Assembly (NCBI GenBank): GCA_937916515.1 | Contig: CALFSX010000063.1 | Span: forward strand, 62,001 to 126,000 | Direction of reading: 5' to 3' | Source: an uncultured Planctomycetaceae bacterium | GTDB lineage: Bacteria > Planctomycetota > Planctomycetia > Planctomycetales > Planctomycetaceae | Length of the DNA: 64,000 nt | Shown: positions 16,109 to 25,872 of the stretch, in pieces | How positions within the stretch are numbered: position 1 is the stretch's first letter | How the letters are laid out: every line of letters begins with the position of its first letter | Notes under the pieces: model-generated | What the model was told of the DNA's origin: nothing | What the model saw: only the letters and a program-made list of their open reading frames with translations | Database searches by the model: none | Program-made: the position numbers and the translations under genes

Positions 16109-18385
16109 CTACAAGCCTCCTGCCGGTGGTTTCGAATTCTTCAGATACGCCACAAGATCGGCGATCTCTTCTGGTTTCAATAATTTGTCCATCCCTTCAG
16201 GCATCAAAGAAACGTTCGAATACCGAGCGCTGTCGATGTCTTGAAACGCGACTGGCTTGACGACGCTTTCTGCCGACGAGAGAAACATCTTGTCGACTGT
16301 TTCCTTCACCAGTAGTCCGGATATCACCTTTCCACTCTTCGTCGCGACACTTACGACCTCGTGGTAGCGAGCAATCGACGCGCTGGGAAAAACAATCGCT
16401 TCCAGCAGGTCCCGCTCGCTTCGAATCGCGCCAATCCACGTCAGATCGGGGCCCAATCGAACGCCTTTCTCCCCCTTAAGATGACAGGTGATGCACTTCG
16501 ACTTGTCTCGATTGTTGAACAATTTCTCTCCGCGTGCCGCGTCGCCGTTCGGCAGGAACGCGGCAAGTGCATCGAGACGCCTTTCCTGCTGGGTGAGCTG
16601 TTCTTGATGCGGCTTTTTCCATCTCGCGGGCAGAATCTCCGGATAGGCATCTGCCCGAACATTTCGTTCGTCGGCCTTCCGCATGAGGTGTACTTGTTTG
16701 CCCAGCGGATGGCTTTCGGGCAGTCTTCGCACATCCCCAATTTCATAGAGTGCATAAGCGATGGCATGATTAAGGAATGGGTCGGTAGAAGAAGTCTGCA
16801 ACAGAGGTTTGACAGCTTCGCTCTCCCCAATTCTGCCGAGGGCCATCGCAGCCAGGCGACGTAGTTGCGGGGCATCGTTCGAAAGCAATTTTATGAGCGG
16901 CTTCAACGCGTCTCGATCTCGCCACAATGCCACGCTGTGGATCGCCGCCGCGCGAACGTCGGAGTCTTCAGCACTCAATAACTCTCGAACCGCAGTACGC
17001 GCTCGCTGCCCCGGGATTCGATGCAACGCCCAGACCATCGGGATTCGAGCGCTGGCAGTGAGCAGAGCTTCGATGTTGTTTGGCGTGGCCAGTGCGTCGA
17101 TAGCGCGTTTGACGACGGCGGGTCGCTCATCAGAGAGCCAACTGGCTTGAGGCTGATCCCAATCCAGCTTGAGACCGCGGGGGTCCGCAACGGGATCCGC
17201 CCCTTTCTTTCGAATCCGATAGATGGCGCCCAGAACATCTGGCTTGGCAATCTTCGAAGTTGGGCAACAGATCATGTACCAACTGCCCGTGTCAGCAACC
17301 AGCAGGCTGCCATCGGCGTCTTCGATCACATCGGTCGGATGAAAATCGGTTTGAGCGCTTTCGAGCAAGACGCTCGTTTTTGCGGCATGGGACGATCCGG
17401 ATTTGGCCAGTCGGTGCCTCGACACACGGCGAGTGTTGAACTCCGTGAGAACCAGGTTTCCTGTCAAACCTGACGCGCCATGTCGCGGCATCACCATCCC
17501 CGAGGGGGCAGCGGGGCCGAGTTGGGCCAGTACCGGCAGCAAACCTCCAGTGTTGGGATGCGGAGTGAGCACTCGCGGATTTCTCCGGCCGTAGGTTCCG
17601 CCGTACACCGCATGCAGAATTCCATCACGTCTTCCGGGTTTGGAAAGATCGAAGAAAGTGCCGCTGAGAAATCGCTCGCCAGTTTCGCTGAATGCCAAAC
17701 CAACGGGATTGTTCATCCCGCCTGTGATGACCATTTCCAGTTGGCTGCCGTCAGGCCGAGCGCGATAGATATGGGCTGCACTCGATTTCAGCGTTCTACC
17801 ATTGCTCAGCTCATGTTCCTGTGGAGCGAACGCACCTTTACACCAGTAAAAGAAACCGTCCGGTCCACGATAGGGACCGTGCATGTCGTTGCCGCACCCT
17901 TCGATCGAACCGCCATCGAACCAAACGGTTCGTTCGTCCGCCACATGGTCGGCGTTCGTGTCGCGCAGTTTCCAAATGTACGGAGGTGCTCCGACATAGA
18001 CAGCACCTTCATGAACAAGAATGCCCTCAGGGAACGGCAGTTTGTCGGCGAACACCGTCGACTCATCAAAGACTCCGTCACCGTCGCGATCGACCAACCG
18101 TAACACTCGATGCTGTGGGTCCTTGAGTTGAACCGGCGCCTTATCCGTATTGCCGGAACTGTCGGTGACGTACAGGACGCCCTGATCGTCGAAGCGCATA
18201 TGAATGGGCCGCTGTACCAAAGGCGGCGCGGCGACGCGTTTCAGTTCATAGCCATCAGGAATGGTGAACGTGTGAGGTTCGAACGTAACGGTTTCTGCGG
18301 CGATTGTTTCGCAATGTACACAAAAGATGGCGAGCACGACGACAACGCAGATGCTATTGTTTGTGCACATGAACCGCAGATCCAT
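16109..18385 (-). CDS. PVC-type membrane-bound dehydrogenase with HEAT repeats and cytochrome c
   Basis: A 758-residue exported protein if started at the ATG at 18385, which places the hydrophobic segment SICVVVVLAIFCVHC as a signal. Residues about 30-420 form a six-bladed beta-propeller of the glucose/sorbosone dehydrogenase type (MRFDDQGVLYVTDSSG, DADGSLLVADTGSWY). Residues about 450-590 hold HEAT-like helices (DVRAAAIHSVALW, LRRLAAMALGRIGE). The C-terminal domain is a cytochrome c with a CITCH heme site and GVRLGPDL. Family knowledge suggests oxidation of a sugar or alcohol with electrons passed to the heme. The frame continues upstream to 18529 over a repeat-like patch and over the next gene's end, which I consider untranslated. 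Confidence 0.85.
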   Translation of the reverse strand: MDLRFMCTNNSICVVVVLAIFCVHCETIAAETVTFEPHTFTIPDGYELKRVAAPPLVQRPIHMRFDDQGVLYVTDSSGNTDKAPVQLKDPQHRVLRLVDRDGDGVFDESTVFADKLPFPEGILVHEGAVYVGAPPYIWKLRDTNADHVADERTVWFDGGSIEGCGNDMHGPYRGPDGFFYWCKGAFAPQEHELSNGRTLKSSAAHIYRARPDGSQLEMVITGGMNNPVGLAFSETGERFLSGTFFDLSKPGRRDGILHAVYGGTYGRRNPRVLTPHPNTGGLLPVLAQLGPAAPSGMVMPRHGASGLTGNLVLTEFNTRRVSRHRLAKSGSSHAAKTSVLLESAQTDFHPTDVIEDADGSLLVADTGSWYMICCPTSKIAKPDVLGAIYRIRKKGADPVADPRGLKLDWDQPQASWLSDERPAVVKRAIDALATPNNIEALLTASARIPMVWALHRIPGQRARTAVRELLSAEDSDVRAAAIHSVALWRDRDALKPLIKLLSNDAPQLRRLAAMALGRIGESEAVKPLLQTSSTDPFLNHAIAYALYEIGDVRRLPESHPLGKQVHLMRKADERNVRADAYPEILPARWKKPHQEQLTQQERRLDALAAFLPNGDAARGEKLFNNRDKSKCITCHLKGEKGVRLGPDLTWIGAIRSERDLLEAIVFPSASIARYHEVVSVATKSGKVISGLLVKETVDKMFLSSAESVVKPVAFQDIDSARYSNVSLMPEGMDKLLKPEEIADLVAYLKNSKPPAGGL

Positions 18386-18494
18386 CCCAGAGTCTTTCAA
18401 ACAAATGTTCTGCAAGCTGGCGACCTCTTTTGGGAACGACCAGCGGGAGTGTTTCCGAGCGTTAGCTCGAATCGGGTTGAGGGCCATGCCCTCA

Positions 18495-19679
18495 TTACTC
18501 CTCAAGCAACTTATCCACGAAGAATTCAACCAACGATTTGTAGCTGGGATTGGCTCCTGGGTACATCAGGTGAGCCTCAAGGTTGAGAGCATCCGTTTTT
18601 TCTTTGAGAGCGATGCCAAGGTTCACATGATGAATAAGCCAGCCTCGAAGTTTCTTGCGGTCGCTGGGGAGTTCGGCAGTTGGCGACATTCCGTAGCTCA
18701 TGAAGATCGGGGGATCGTCGGCAGATACGATGTCTAAGGCGGAATGGCGAGCTGCGATTTCGTTTGCTTGCTCCAGCGTCTTTGCACCCCACGTGGCGAC
18801 TCGCACCTTTTCGGGATCTTTTTCTTTTCCGAGTGGCTTGAGGAGGGATTCGATCTTTCGATTCTCTCCGAGCAGAGGACCGATCGTCTTTCTCCAGAAT
18901 TCGACACCGTTCGATGTCTGCCCACCCGCCGTTGCAACGCAGGTCAGCCGAGTTGATTCCCGCTCGATGGGATCAGAACTGTCGGGCTGCGACATCTCGT
19001 CGGTGAAGGCCAGCCACATGCAGATTTGAGCGCCAGCTGAACCACCGAATGCTGCTACTTTATTCTTGTCGATGTTCCATTCGTCGGCTTTGGAACGCAT
19101 GAATTGCAAAGCCCGCCTTGCGTCGTGATGGGCCGCGGGCAACGGGGCAATACTGACGTAACGGTAATTGATGGCGGCAACCGATATCCCGGCGCTTAGC
19201 AGTTGAGAAAGCTCGATTGGCTTCAGATTCTCTTTGCTGCCGTTCTTGAATCCTCCGCCATGAATGTAGATTGCCAATGGAGTCGGTTTGTTTGGGTCGG
19301 CCAGCCAGATATCGAAAACCTGCCGCTCGTGTTTGCCATATTTAACATTGGCAAAACTTGGTTCCTTCTTCGACTTGTCCGTTGCTGGGCTGGTCTGCTT
19401 CTGCTTCGATCTGTTGGCGGCCATACGAATCAGAGCCTGCTTTTCCGCATCGGAAAGAACACCGTCTCCATCCTTGTCGGCTTCGGGATGTCTCTTCAGA
19501 GCCTGGCGACTCACGGCTGCCTCTTCGGCGTCGGAAAGGATGCCATCCCCGTTCGTGTCTGCTTGTGGATAGAGGTCCAGAATCTTCTTTTTGATTGCAT
19601 CGTTTGCGTTCACGGTTGAAATCACAAGAAAAACCGCGATCGCGAGACCGACAAAGCGGACAGAATGTGTTTTTGACAA
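18495..19679 (-). CDS. Secreted EF-hand alpha/beta hydrolase (carboxylesterase type)
   Basis: A 394-residue exported protein. A signal peptide spans about 1-25. Two EF-hands follow: DTNGDGILSDAEE (about 41-53) and DKDGDGVLSDAEK (about 69-81). The hydrolase domain then shows HGGGF (oxyanion loop, about 140), the nucleophile elbow GGSAGA (about 214), and a late His in the region HLMYPGANPSYK where the canonical histidine is not obvious. The fold is that of BD-FAE/hormone-sensitive-lipase-like esterases. EF-hand plus esterase is a common planctomycete arrangement in polysaccharide loci. The plausible role is removing acyl groups from a glycan; the weak C-terminal histidine makes activity less certain. 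Confidence 0.8.
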   Translation of the reverse strand: MSKTHSVRFVGLAIAVFLVISTVNANDAIKKKILDLYPQADTNGDGILSDAEEAAVSRQALKRHPEADKDGDGVLSDAEKQALIRMAANRSKQKQTSPATDKSKKEPSFANVKYGKHERQVFDIWLADPNKPTPLAIYIHGGGFKNGSKENLKPIELSQLLSAGISVAAINYRYVSIAPLPAAHHDARRALQFMRSKADEWNIDKNKVAAFGGSAGAQICMWLAFTDEMSQPDSSDPIERESTRLTCVATAGGQTSNGVEFWRKTIGPLLGENRKIESLLKPLGKEKDPEKVRVATWGAKTLEQANEIAARHSALDIVSADDPPIFMSYGMSPTAELPSDRKKLRGWLIHHVNLGIALKEKTDALNLEAHLMYPGANPSYKSLVEFFVDKLLEE

Positions 19680-19893
19680 GATCAGACCTTAGGATATGGA
19701 CGTGGAGGAATTATGTTTGGTTACGTACCAGGTACGCAATCAGCAGAAATCAGACACTGTTTTTCACTGCTTTTCAAACAACGGGAGAACAGCCAACTCA
19801 GGCAGATTCGCCACACGTTCTTCCAGGGCACATAAGGGGTAGCGATTTACTTCGTCTTGCCGCTATCTATGACGCTTATTGTCTGGTCGACAT

Positions 19894-20907
19894 TCATCGA
19901 GAACTCAGGGCATCCAATCGCTCGACTTCTCTGCCGGGTGCGTGTTCTGAATAGTGATACCACCCGTCGGACAACATCGCTGATTCGACAAGTTCGAATT
20001 GCATATGCCGATCTCTTGACCACTCGATTTCTGCACGAAGTACAACTCCGCTGTCAGCGTCTGCCCAGAAATCGATCGCCGTCGGTCGGTTGCGTCGTCC
20101 CTTTTGCAGCGTCGCTGTAACGTGGTGTTCCGCGTCGTTGTCCGAATCAACAAGCTCGATGTCAAATCGACGTTCGATGTGTGCCAGCAAAGCAGACATG
20201 TCCATCAGCAGGGGTTCGTCGGGAGAATCAACCAGGTTCAGCAGATGCCTGTCTGGAATCTTTCGTTGAAGTTCTGGAACAAGGGATCGAAAATCACTTG
20301 TCACCCATACCGGCCCCTGCGGTCTGGCGATCCAATAGTCCGTTCCATCACTCCCCATGACATAGCCGCCGTCTCTAGGCTGAATGACAAATCGCCCCCC
20401 GCCACGAGCGGTGATGGCATACTCACGCGGTCGCCGAGTACTTTTTTCATCTGAATCAGTCAGTGTCAGACGGTACGCGCGGTCAACCAGTTGTGCGGCT
20501 GCCTGTTTTGCTTCTTTCAACACGCTGTTGGCGCTCACGGTGGCAGACCAAAGAACGCCCGTCGTCAGAAGCAGGATCACGAAGGTGCAAACAGCCAGTG
20601 ATGTTGACGCCGCGACCAGACGCAAACGCTGGCTTTTAGCACTCCGAACGGCGTCATCGACTGGCTGCGGTGCGAGCCGTTCAGCCGCCAGAGCAGCTTC
20701 CTCGACGGGCTCGCGAAGAAAGCCGTCACGCCCCAAAGAATGCAGCCGCCCCTCCATCCGCATGTGCGAAAGAAAAATCTGTTTCGCCTCTGCGGATGTG
20801 GCCAACGCTTCAGCAAGGACCGATTCCTGTTCTTCGGTCAGGCTGCCGTCGAAATGCCCGACGATGAGGTTCTCAATGTGATTTGGATTCACTGGTTCGC
20901 CGTTCAT
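19894..20907 (-). CDS. Membrane anti-sigma factor paired with the upstream ECF sigma
   Basis: A 337-residue single-pass membrane protein. The N-terminal 50 residues are a helical sigma-binding-type segment (FDGSLTEEQESVLAEAL). A strong membrane span follows at about 97-122 (LAVCTFVILLLTTGVLW). The outer part (about 130-337) has no domain I recognise; it includes ARGGGRFVIQPRDGGYVMG and FWADADSGVVLRAEIEW, which suggest a beta-rich sensor related to the LolA/DUF-type outer-lipid domains. The start codon overlaps the sigma-factor stop as ATGA, so the two are translationally coupled. The assignment rests mainly on gene order and topology. Confidence 0.7.
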   Translation of the reverse strand: MNGEPVNPNHIENLIVGHFDGSLTEEQESVLAEALATSAEAKQIFLSHMRMEGRLHSLGRDGFLREPVEEAALAAERLAPQPVDDAVRSAKSQRLRLVAASTSLAVCTFVILLLTTGVLWSATVSANSVLKEAKQAAAQLVDRAYRLTLTDSDEKSTRRPREYAITARGGGRFVIQPRDGGYVMGSDGTDYWIARPQGPVWVTSDFRSLVPELQRKIPDRHLLNLVDSPDEPLLMDMSALLAHIERRFDIELVDSDNDAEHHVTATLQKGRRNRPTAIDFWADADSGVVLRAEIEWSRDRHMQFELVESAMLSDGWYHYSEHAPGREVERLDALSSR

Positions 20908-21440
20908 GACGCTTCCTCCGCCAGCTGCATGCGTCGTTCAATGCATTCATGCAGCATTCTCCTGATCCGACTGAGAGCCCGCTGAGCAGCGGCGGCAGTT
21001 GAACCCGTGTGCACCGCGATTTGGTCAAATCTGGAATCGCGTTCGTAGCGCATGGCGACCAGTTCGCGTTTGTCTGCCGGTAATCCATCAAGGCATTGGC
21101 GCAGCGCTCCGGCTTCATCGGGAACAATCGAGCCTGCGGATTCGTCCTGAGTAAACACGTTGGACACAGCTTCCAGAAGTTCGGGGGACATCGCTCGACC
21201 ATGTCGTGCCGTAGTCGCCTTCGCACGAATCGCGTGAAGCGCCTGTCGGCGAACCACCTCTTTTGCCCACGCGCGGAAGTCGCGGATGGTTTCTGGCTGT
21301 TCCGCCTTCTCGATCACCACAACCGCAGCGTTCTGATAAATCTCTTCAGCCAGTTCAGCGTCACGAGTCATCGCATACAGATAGCCCATGAATTCGCTGC
21401 GAAGCTGCAGGTACTGCTGAATCAGGGGCATTTCATCCAT
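20904..21440 (-). CDS. ECF RNA polymerase sigma factor (planctomycete type)
   Basis: A 178-residue sigma-70 family protein. Region 2 (about residues 12-75) contains FMGYLYAMTRDAELAEEIYQ and RDFRAWAKEVVRRQALHAIR. Region 4 (about 120-170) contains LPADKRELVAMRYERD and an HTH ending AAAAQRALSRIRRMLHECI. The start is backed by AGGAG a few bases upstream. It is the first gene of the leftward half of the locus and faces the divergent ThuA/sulfatase operon across about 590 bp. With its overlapping anti-sigma partner it is a good candidate regulator of one or both gene runs. Confidence 0.88.
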   Translation of the reverse strand: MDEMPLIQQYLQLRSEFMGYLYAMTRDAELAEEIYQNAAVVVIEKAEQPETIRDFRAWAKEVVRRQALHAIRAKATTARHGRAMSPELLEAVSNVFTQDESAGSIVPDEAGALRQCLDGLPADKRELVAMRYERDSRFDQIAVHTGSTAAAAQRALSRIRRMLHECIERRMQLAEEAS

Positions 21441-21572
21441 CTAACGATCTCCTGATACCAAGTACGGCCGCGACGGATTCCAGACACAATATTCTGGAGA
21501 ATTCCACTTGAGACTCACTATTTCTGCACCAGCGGCAGGCAGTGCGGCGCGAGATGTTCGAAGAACACGGCG

Positions 21573-21746
21573 ATGACGATCGTGACCAAGAAAGGGCAGA
21601 AAAGAAACAGGGTTACTATGGAGCTTGCAAAGCAGACCGAAGCCGCTGTCGAAGCTGGTAAGCTATCTAAAGAAGATGCCAAAAAACGGCTTGTTGACCT
21701 TCGAATGAAGTTTTTCCATCAGGAGGAACCTGAAGGTCGAGATTAA
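21573..21746 (+). pseudogene. Small helical ORF, probably a remnant of a larger secreted protein
   Basis: In the 590-bp gap between the sigma factor and the ThuA gene an open frame of 57 codons starts at 21573 (alternative ATG at 21618, 42 codons). Its last 40 residues are convincing coding sequence: TEAAVEAGKLSKEDAKKRL is the helical hairpin pattern (xxAAVxAGKLSxEEAxxxL) common in planctomycete secreted proteins. Just upstream, a different frame reads the equally plausible REMFEEHGDDDRDQERAEKK, so a frameshift may separate two pieces of one old gene. I infer a decayed remnant, though a short functional peptide cannot be excluded. The rest of the gap shows only the hairpin at 21763. Confidence 0.35.
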
Positions 21747-21762
21747 ACTCGGCAAATCACAG

Positions 21763-21802
21763 ACTCGTTCCCAAGCTTGCCGAACGGAGTTAGGGAACGA
21801 GT
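21763..21802. repeat. Hairpin repeat with CTCGTTCCC arms
   Basis: ACTCGTTCCC at 21763-21772 is exactly complementary to GGGAACGAGT at 21793-21802, with a 20-base loop starting AAGCTTGCC. The CTCGTTCCCAAGC arrangement is a familiar dispersed-hairpin type in several bacterial groups. It lies 17 bp after the small remnant ORF and could also act as a weak terminator, but no T-run follows it. Confidence 0.55.
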
Positions 21803-22032
21803 TTCTGTTCAATCGGGGCCGTTCTGAGGGCGGTCATCCGGGGTTCTCTCAGTCGCTAAATGGTCGACGCCTTTGCCTATTCTGACGTCCCGTTACTGTA
21901 CAAAATGGTCACAATCCTGGCGGTTATTGACTGAAACTGGAGGCGGAATAGGTAGTAGCCGTGTATTTTCTGCATTGGCCATTATGCCGCCGATTTTTAA
22001 CGACGTATGAATAACATCTCGTAGGAAACAAC

Positions 22033-22947
22033 ATGAAAACGATGTTTGTCTGTGCGATCGTTTTTGCCTTTGTGGCCACTCCCGTTGACGCCGCGGACAT
22101 GTCGAAGATCGTCTTTATCTCGGGCAAGCCCAGCCATGGTCCGATGAAGCATGAGCATCGTGCGGGCAATATGATTCTGGCGGATGCACTCAATGCTTCG
22201 GGGCTGGGTGTTGAGGCCGTTGTTTTGCCCGACTACGGATATCCCAAAGATAAATCAGTTTTGCAGGATGCTGCGACGATCGTGATTTTCAGCACAGGGC
22301 ACCGAGGGCATGTGCTGAATGCTCATCTTGACGAATTCGACAAGCTCATGAAATCAGGTACCGGCGTCGTGATGATTCACTGGGCGACGGAAGCCGAGAA
22401 GGGCAAAGCTGGCGGCAGGTTTCTGCAATGGATGGGCGGCTTCTGCGACCTCGACTGGTCAGTCAATCCACACTGGAAACCAAACTTCGACGACTTTCCC
22501 GATCACCCAATCACTAATGGTGTGAAGGCGTTTAGCGTCGACGACGAATGGTACTACCACATGCGTTTCGTCCCGGACATGAAAGGCGTGACGCCGATTC
22601 TTACGGACCTTCCTCCAGCGGAAACGCTTCGACGTCCCGATGGAGAACGCAGTGGCAATCCGGCTGTTCGCAAGGCCATCGCGAATGCAGAAAAGCAACA
22701 TGTCGCCTGGGCCTATGAACGTCCAACCGGCGGACGTGGTTTTGGATTCACGGGAGCACACAATCATTCCAGTTGGCAGAACGAGAGTTTCCGCAAGGTT
22801 GTTCTGAACGCGATCCTGTGGACTGCGAATGTAGACGTTCCCACAGACGGCTGCCCGTCGCGCGCCGTGAGTGCTTCGCAACTCAAAGAGAACGTCGACG
22901 ACAAGAAACCCCGCAAGAAGAAGATTGCAGCTGAGGCTGCAAAATGA
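22033..22947 (+). CDS. Secreted ThuA-domain protein
   Basis: A 304-residue exported protein. The start is backed by TAGGAAACAAC and opens a signal peptide (about 1-20, ending VDAAD). The body is a ThuA domain, a class I glutamine-amidotransferase-like fold: KIVFISGKPSHG near 25-36, FSTGHRGH near 95, VMIHWATE near 118 and a closing FTGAHNHSSWQ near 240. ThuA proteins are tied to sugar utilisation, but their reaction is unproven; in planctomycetes and Bacteroidetes they often sit beside sulfatases and dehydrogenases. The lysine-rich tail (about 285-304) is outside the domain. Its stop overlaps the next gene's start (ATGA), making it the head gene of the rightward operon. Confidence 0.85.
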   Translation: MKTMFVCAIVFAFVATPVDAADMSKIVFISGKPSHGPMKHEHRAGNMILADALNASGLGVEAVVLPDYGYPKDKSVLQDAATIVIFSTGHRGHVLNAHLDEFDKLMKSGTGVVMIHWATEAEKGKAGGRFLQWMGGFCDLDWSVNPHWKPNFDDFPDHPITNGVKAFSVDDEWYYHMRFVPDMKGVTPILTDLPPAETLRRPDGERSGNPAVRKAIANAEKQHVAWAYERPTGGRGFGFTGAHNHSSWQNESFRKVVLNAILWTANVDVPTDGCPSRAVSASQLKENVDDKKPRKKKIAAEAAK

Positions 22948-24473
22948 AGATCAACACAGTTGAGAACCGCATGAATCAGACTCTCGTCGCGATAGCCGCT
23001 TTCTGTATGCTCGGTTCAGACACGTTCTCGGCTGAGACTCGTCCGAACATTCTGTTCTGTATTTCAGACGATCAAAGTTACGCTCACACCGGCGCCAATG
23101 GTGATCCGGTGGTGAAGACGCCCGCATTTGATCGGATTGCTCGTGAAGGGCTGCGGTTCACTCACGCCTTTTGTGACGCGCCGACATGCGGGCCTTCGCG
23201 ATCAGCGATTCTCACGGGCCAACACATCTGGCGTTTGGAAGAAGCCGGGAATATTCACAGCACACTGCCAGCGAAGTTCGCGACCTATTCAGAGTTGTTG
23301 GCAGAGGCTGGATACTCCGTCGGTTACACGGGCAAGGGATGGAGTCCCGGCCGACTTGAGCCAGGCGGTCGGACGGCCAATCCCGCGGGCGAGCCATTCA
23401 ATCGACAAAACCTGAAGCCGCCGTTCAAGAGTATCAGAGCCACGGACTATGCGGGAAACTTCCAGGACTTTCTCAAGCAGATTCCCGAGGACCAACCATT
23501 CTGTTTCTGGCTGGGAACATCCGAACCACATCGCAGTTATCAGCTCGGAGCGGGGAAATTGACTGGCAAGGATCCCGCGAAAGCTGTCGTACCGCCGATC
23601 TTTCCCGACAACGACATCGTGCGCAATGACATCCTGGATTACCTCGTGGAGGTCGAACATTTCGACGGGATGGTTGCACGCGCGATCGCGGCGATTGAAG
23701 AACTCGGCGAGCTGGATAACACGATCATCGTCGTCACCAGCGATCACGGCATGCCGTTTCCACGAGCGAAGGCGAGCCTCTACGACGCCGGTTCACACGT
23801 GCCGCTGGCGATCCGCTGGCCAAAGGGAATCCGAAAGTCCGGCCAAGTCGTGACGTCCTTCGTCAATCTCAGCGACCTGGCTCCGACCTTTCTGGAAGTG
23901 GCCGATCTGGAGCCGCCATCGGCAATGACTGGCCGCAGCCTGATGGACACTTTCGGAAGGCAGCTCGCACTTGAACGCGACGCTGCCTTCATCGCCATGG
24001 AACGTCACGACGGTTGCCGCAAGGGCGGCAAAGGATATCCATGTCGGGCGATCCGGACGAAGGACTACCTCTACATTCACAACTTCGAACCAACACGCTG
24101 GCCGTCGGGTTCACCGGATCCAGCAGTGTGTGCGCGATCGATTCCGTTTGGCGAGATCGACACGTCGCCGACAAAGACATTCATGATGGAACATCGCAAC
24201 GAACACGGAGTCGCTCGTCTTGCTGAGCTGGCATTCGGAATGCGACCCGCCGAGGAGCTCTATGATCTCACCAGCGACCCGCATCAAATGGTGAACGTAG
24301 CTGGATCGGCCGCGATGGCAGAGACGCAGGCGTCGCTTCGCGGGCGACTCTTCGGTCATCTCAGGAAGACGCGTGATCCCCGTGTCGTCGGCGGAGCTGT
24401 CGATTGGGACTATTATCCATACTACGGAAAGATCAGCACGAAGGGATGGAGCGTCGATGAGAAGTCTCGCTAG
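22944..24473 (+). CDS. Secreted sulfatase, N-sulfoglucosamine sulfohydrolase-like
   Basis: A 509-residue sulfatase. The ATG at 22944 overlaps the ThuA stop; a second ATG at 22971 would shorten the leader to a tidier signal peptide. The metal site is ISDDQSYAHTG (about 40-50), the formylglycine signature CGPSR has Cys82, and the second metal site is TSDHGMPFPRAK. The SDHGMPFPRAK form and the pairing with FWLGTSEPHRSY are characteristic of the heparan N-sulfatase (SGSH)-like subgroup, so a sulfamidase acting on N-sulfated amino sugars is possible but unproven. It overlaps the next sulfatase gene by 17 bp, so translation is coupled. Confidence 0.9.
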   Translation: MKINTVENRMNQTLVAIAAFCMLGSDTFSAETRPNILFCISDDQSYAHTGANGDPVVKTPAFDRIAREGLRFTHAFCDAPTCGPSRSAILTGQHIWRLEEAGNIHSTLPAKFATYSELLAEAGYSVGYTGKGWSPGRLEPGGRTANPAGEPFNRQNLKPPFKSIRATDYAGNFQDFLKQIPEDQPFCFWLGTSEPHRSYQLGAGKLTGKDPAKAVVPPIFPDNDIVRNDILDYLVEVEHFDGMVARAIAAIEELGELDNTIIVVTSDHGMPFPRAKASLYDAGSHVPLAIRWPKGIRKSGQVVTSFVNLSDLAPTFLEVADLEPPSAMTGRSLMDTFGRQLALERDAAFIAMERHDGCRKGGKGYPCRAIRTKDYLYIHNFEPTRWPSGSPDPAVCARSIPFGEIDTSPTKTFMMEHRNEHGVARLAELAFGMRPAEELYDLTSDPHQMVNVAGSAAMAETQASLRGRLFGHLRKTRDPRVVGGAVDWDYYPYYGKISTKGWSVDEKSR

Positions 24474-25872
24474 AACGGTAATCTTGTTGCTTACTCTTGG
24501 AGTGTTCATTCAGCCGGCGTCTGCGAACGACCCGCCCAATGTGCTGTTCATTGCAGTGGATGATTTGCGTGACTGGGTCGGACATCTTGGTGGCCATCCG
24601 CAAGCAAAGACACCAAACATCGACCGTCTTGCAAAGCGTGGGGTTTCCTTCACCAGGGCGTATTGTTCGGCGCCTTTGTGCAATCCGTCCCGCATCAGCT
24701 TGCTGACGAGCATCGCTCCATCGAATTCCGGCGTCTACGGCAACGGAGAAAAGCTTCGAGATAAACTTCCCCGCGCGGTCACCTTGATGCAGCACTTTCG
24801 TGCATCAGGATACTCGGCACGAGGTGCCGGAAAGATCTTCCATGGAAGTAACCCCTATGATCAAGACTCCTGGGATGGCTACTTCAGACCAGCGAACTCC
24901 AAAAAGCCTCAGCGAATCAAACGCGACAGCAGTCTACCGAAGTCTGCGTGGGTTCCCTGGGGCCCACTTGCATGCAGCGATGATGAGATGTTTGACGGCA
25001 AAAATGCCGGCTGGATCATTGCCGAATTAGCGAAGCCTCAAGAAAAGCCCTTTTTCCTGGCCTATGGACTGACAAAGCCGCATCTAACCTGGGAAGTGCC
25101 GCAAAAGTATTTCGACCTGCATCCCATCGATAGAATTGAACTGCCCGTCGTCAAGAAAGGCGACCTTGACGACGTGCCCCCCTTCGATCAAAAGCTGGCG
25201 CGGGAAGTCTTCGATCCTTCCGGTGAGAGGAACTTTGCGGTGAAGCCGGATGGGGATCATGCGAACGTGATCGCGAACAACCAATGGCGGCAAGCGGTTC
25301 AAGCCTATCTCGCCACGATCAGCTTCGCCGATGCCCAGATCGGAAGAGTGTTAGAAGCCCTGGAGAAGAGTGAACATGCAGAGAACACGATCATTGTCTT
25401 GTGGGGCGACCACGGTTGGCATCTGGGCGAAAAAGAACATTGGCGCAAGCATGCCTTGTGGAATGTTTCAACGCGAACGCCTCTCATCATTTCAGTTCCC
25501 GAGGGTAGAACCCTCGACGGTAGAACCCCAGCGCAGCTCTGCCATCGGCCGGTCAGCTTGATCGACCTCTATCCCACGCTCGTTGATTTATGCGGCTTGC
25601 CAGAAAAGGATGGGTTGGACGGCCAAAGTCTCAAACCCCTTTTGAAGAATCCAAGCCAGCAGTGGCAACGCCCAGTCGTGATGACCTACGGCTCGGGCAA
25701 CCACGCCGTCCAGACGCAGCGCTGGCGCTACATCCGATATGCGGATGGCGGGGAAGAGTTGTATGACCACACCAAAGACCCGAACGAGTGGAAGAACCTG
25801 GTCTCTCTTTCGCAATACAAATCCACAATCGAGAAACTGAAGATGCATCTTCCGGAGCGAAACAAACGATGA
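24457..25872 (+). CDS. Secreted sulfatase (iduronate-2-sulfatase-like group)
   Basis: A 471-residue sulfatase. The ATG at 24457 was preferred over the open frame's first start because it gives a normal signal peptide (about 1-23, ending ASAND). The metal site is VDDLRDWVG (about 34-42). The formylglycine signature is CNPSR with Cys75; Asn in the second place is less usual than Gly, Ser or Thr but occurs in this group. WGDHGWHLGEKEHW is the second metal site. The gene overlaps both neighbours, by 17 bp upstream and as ATGA downstream. Confidence 0.9.
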   Translation: MRSLARTVILLLTLGVFIQPASANDPPNVLFIAVDDLRDWVGHLGGHPQAKTPNIDRLAKRGVSFTRAYCSAPLCNPSRISLLTSIAPSNSGVYGNGEKLRDKLPRAVTLMQHFRASGYSARGAGKIFHGSNPYDQDSWDGYFRPANSKKPQRIKRDSSLPKSAWVPWGPLACSDDEMFDGKNAGWIIAELAKPQEKPFFLAYGLTKPHLTWEVPQKYFDLHPIDRIELPVVKKGDLDDVPPFDQKLAREVFDPSGERNFAVKPDGDHANVIANNQWRQAVQAYLATISFADAQIGRVLEALEKSEHAENTIIVLWGDHGWHLGEKEHWRKHALWNVSTRTPLIISVPEGRTLDGRTPAQLCHRPVSLIDLYPTLVDLCGLPEKDGLDGQSLKPLLKNPSQQWQRPVVMTYGSGNHAVQTQRWRYIRYADGGEELYDHTKDPNEWKNLVSLSQYKSTIEKLKMHLPERNKR

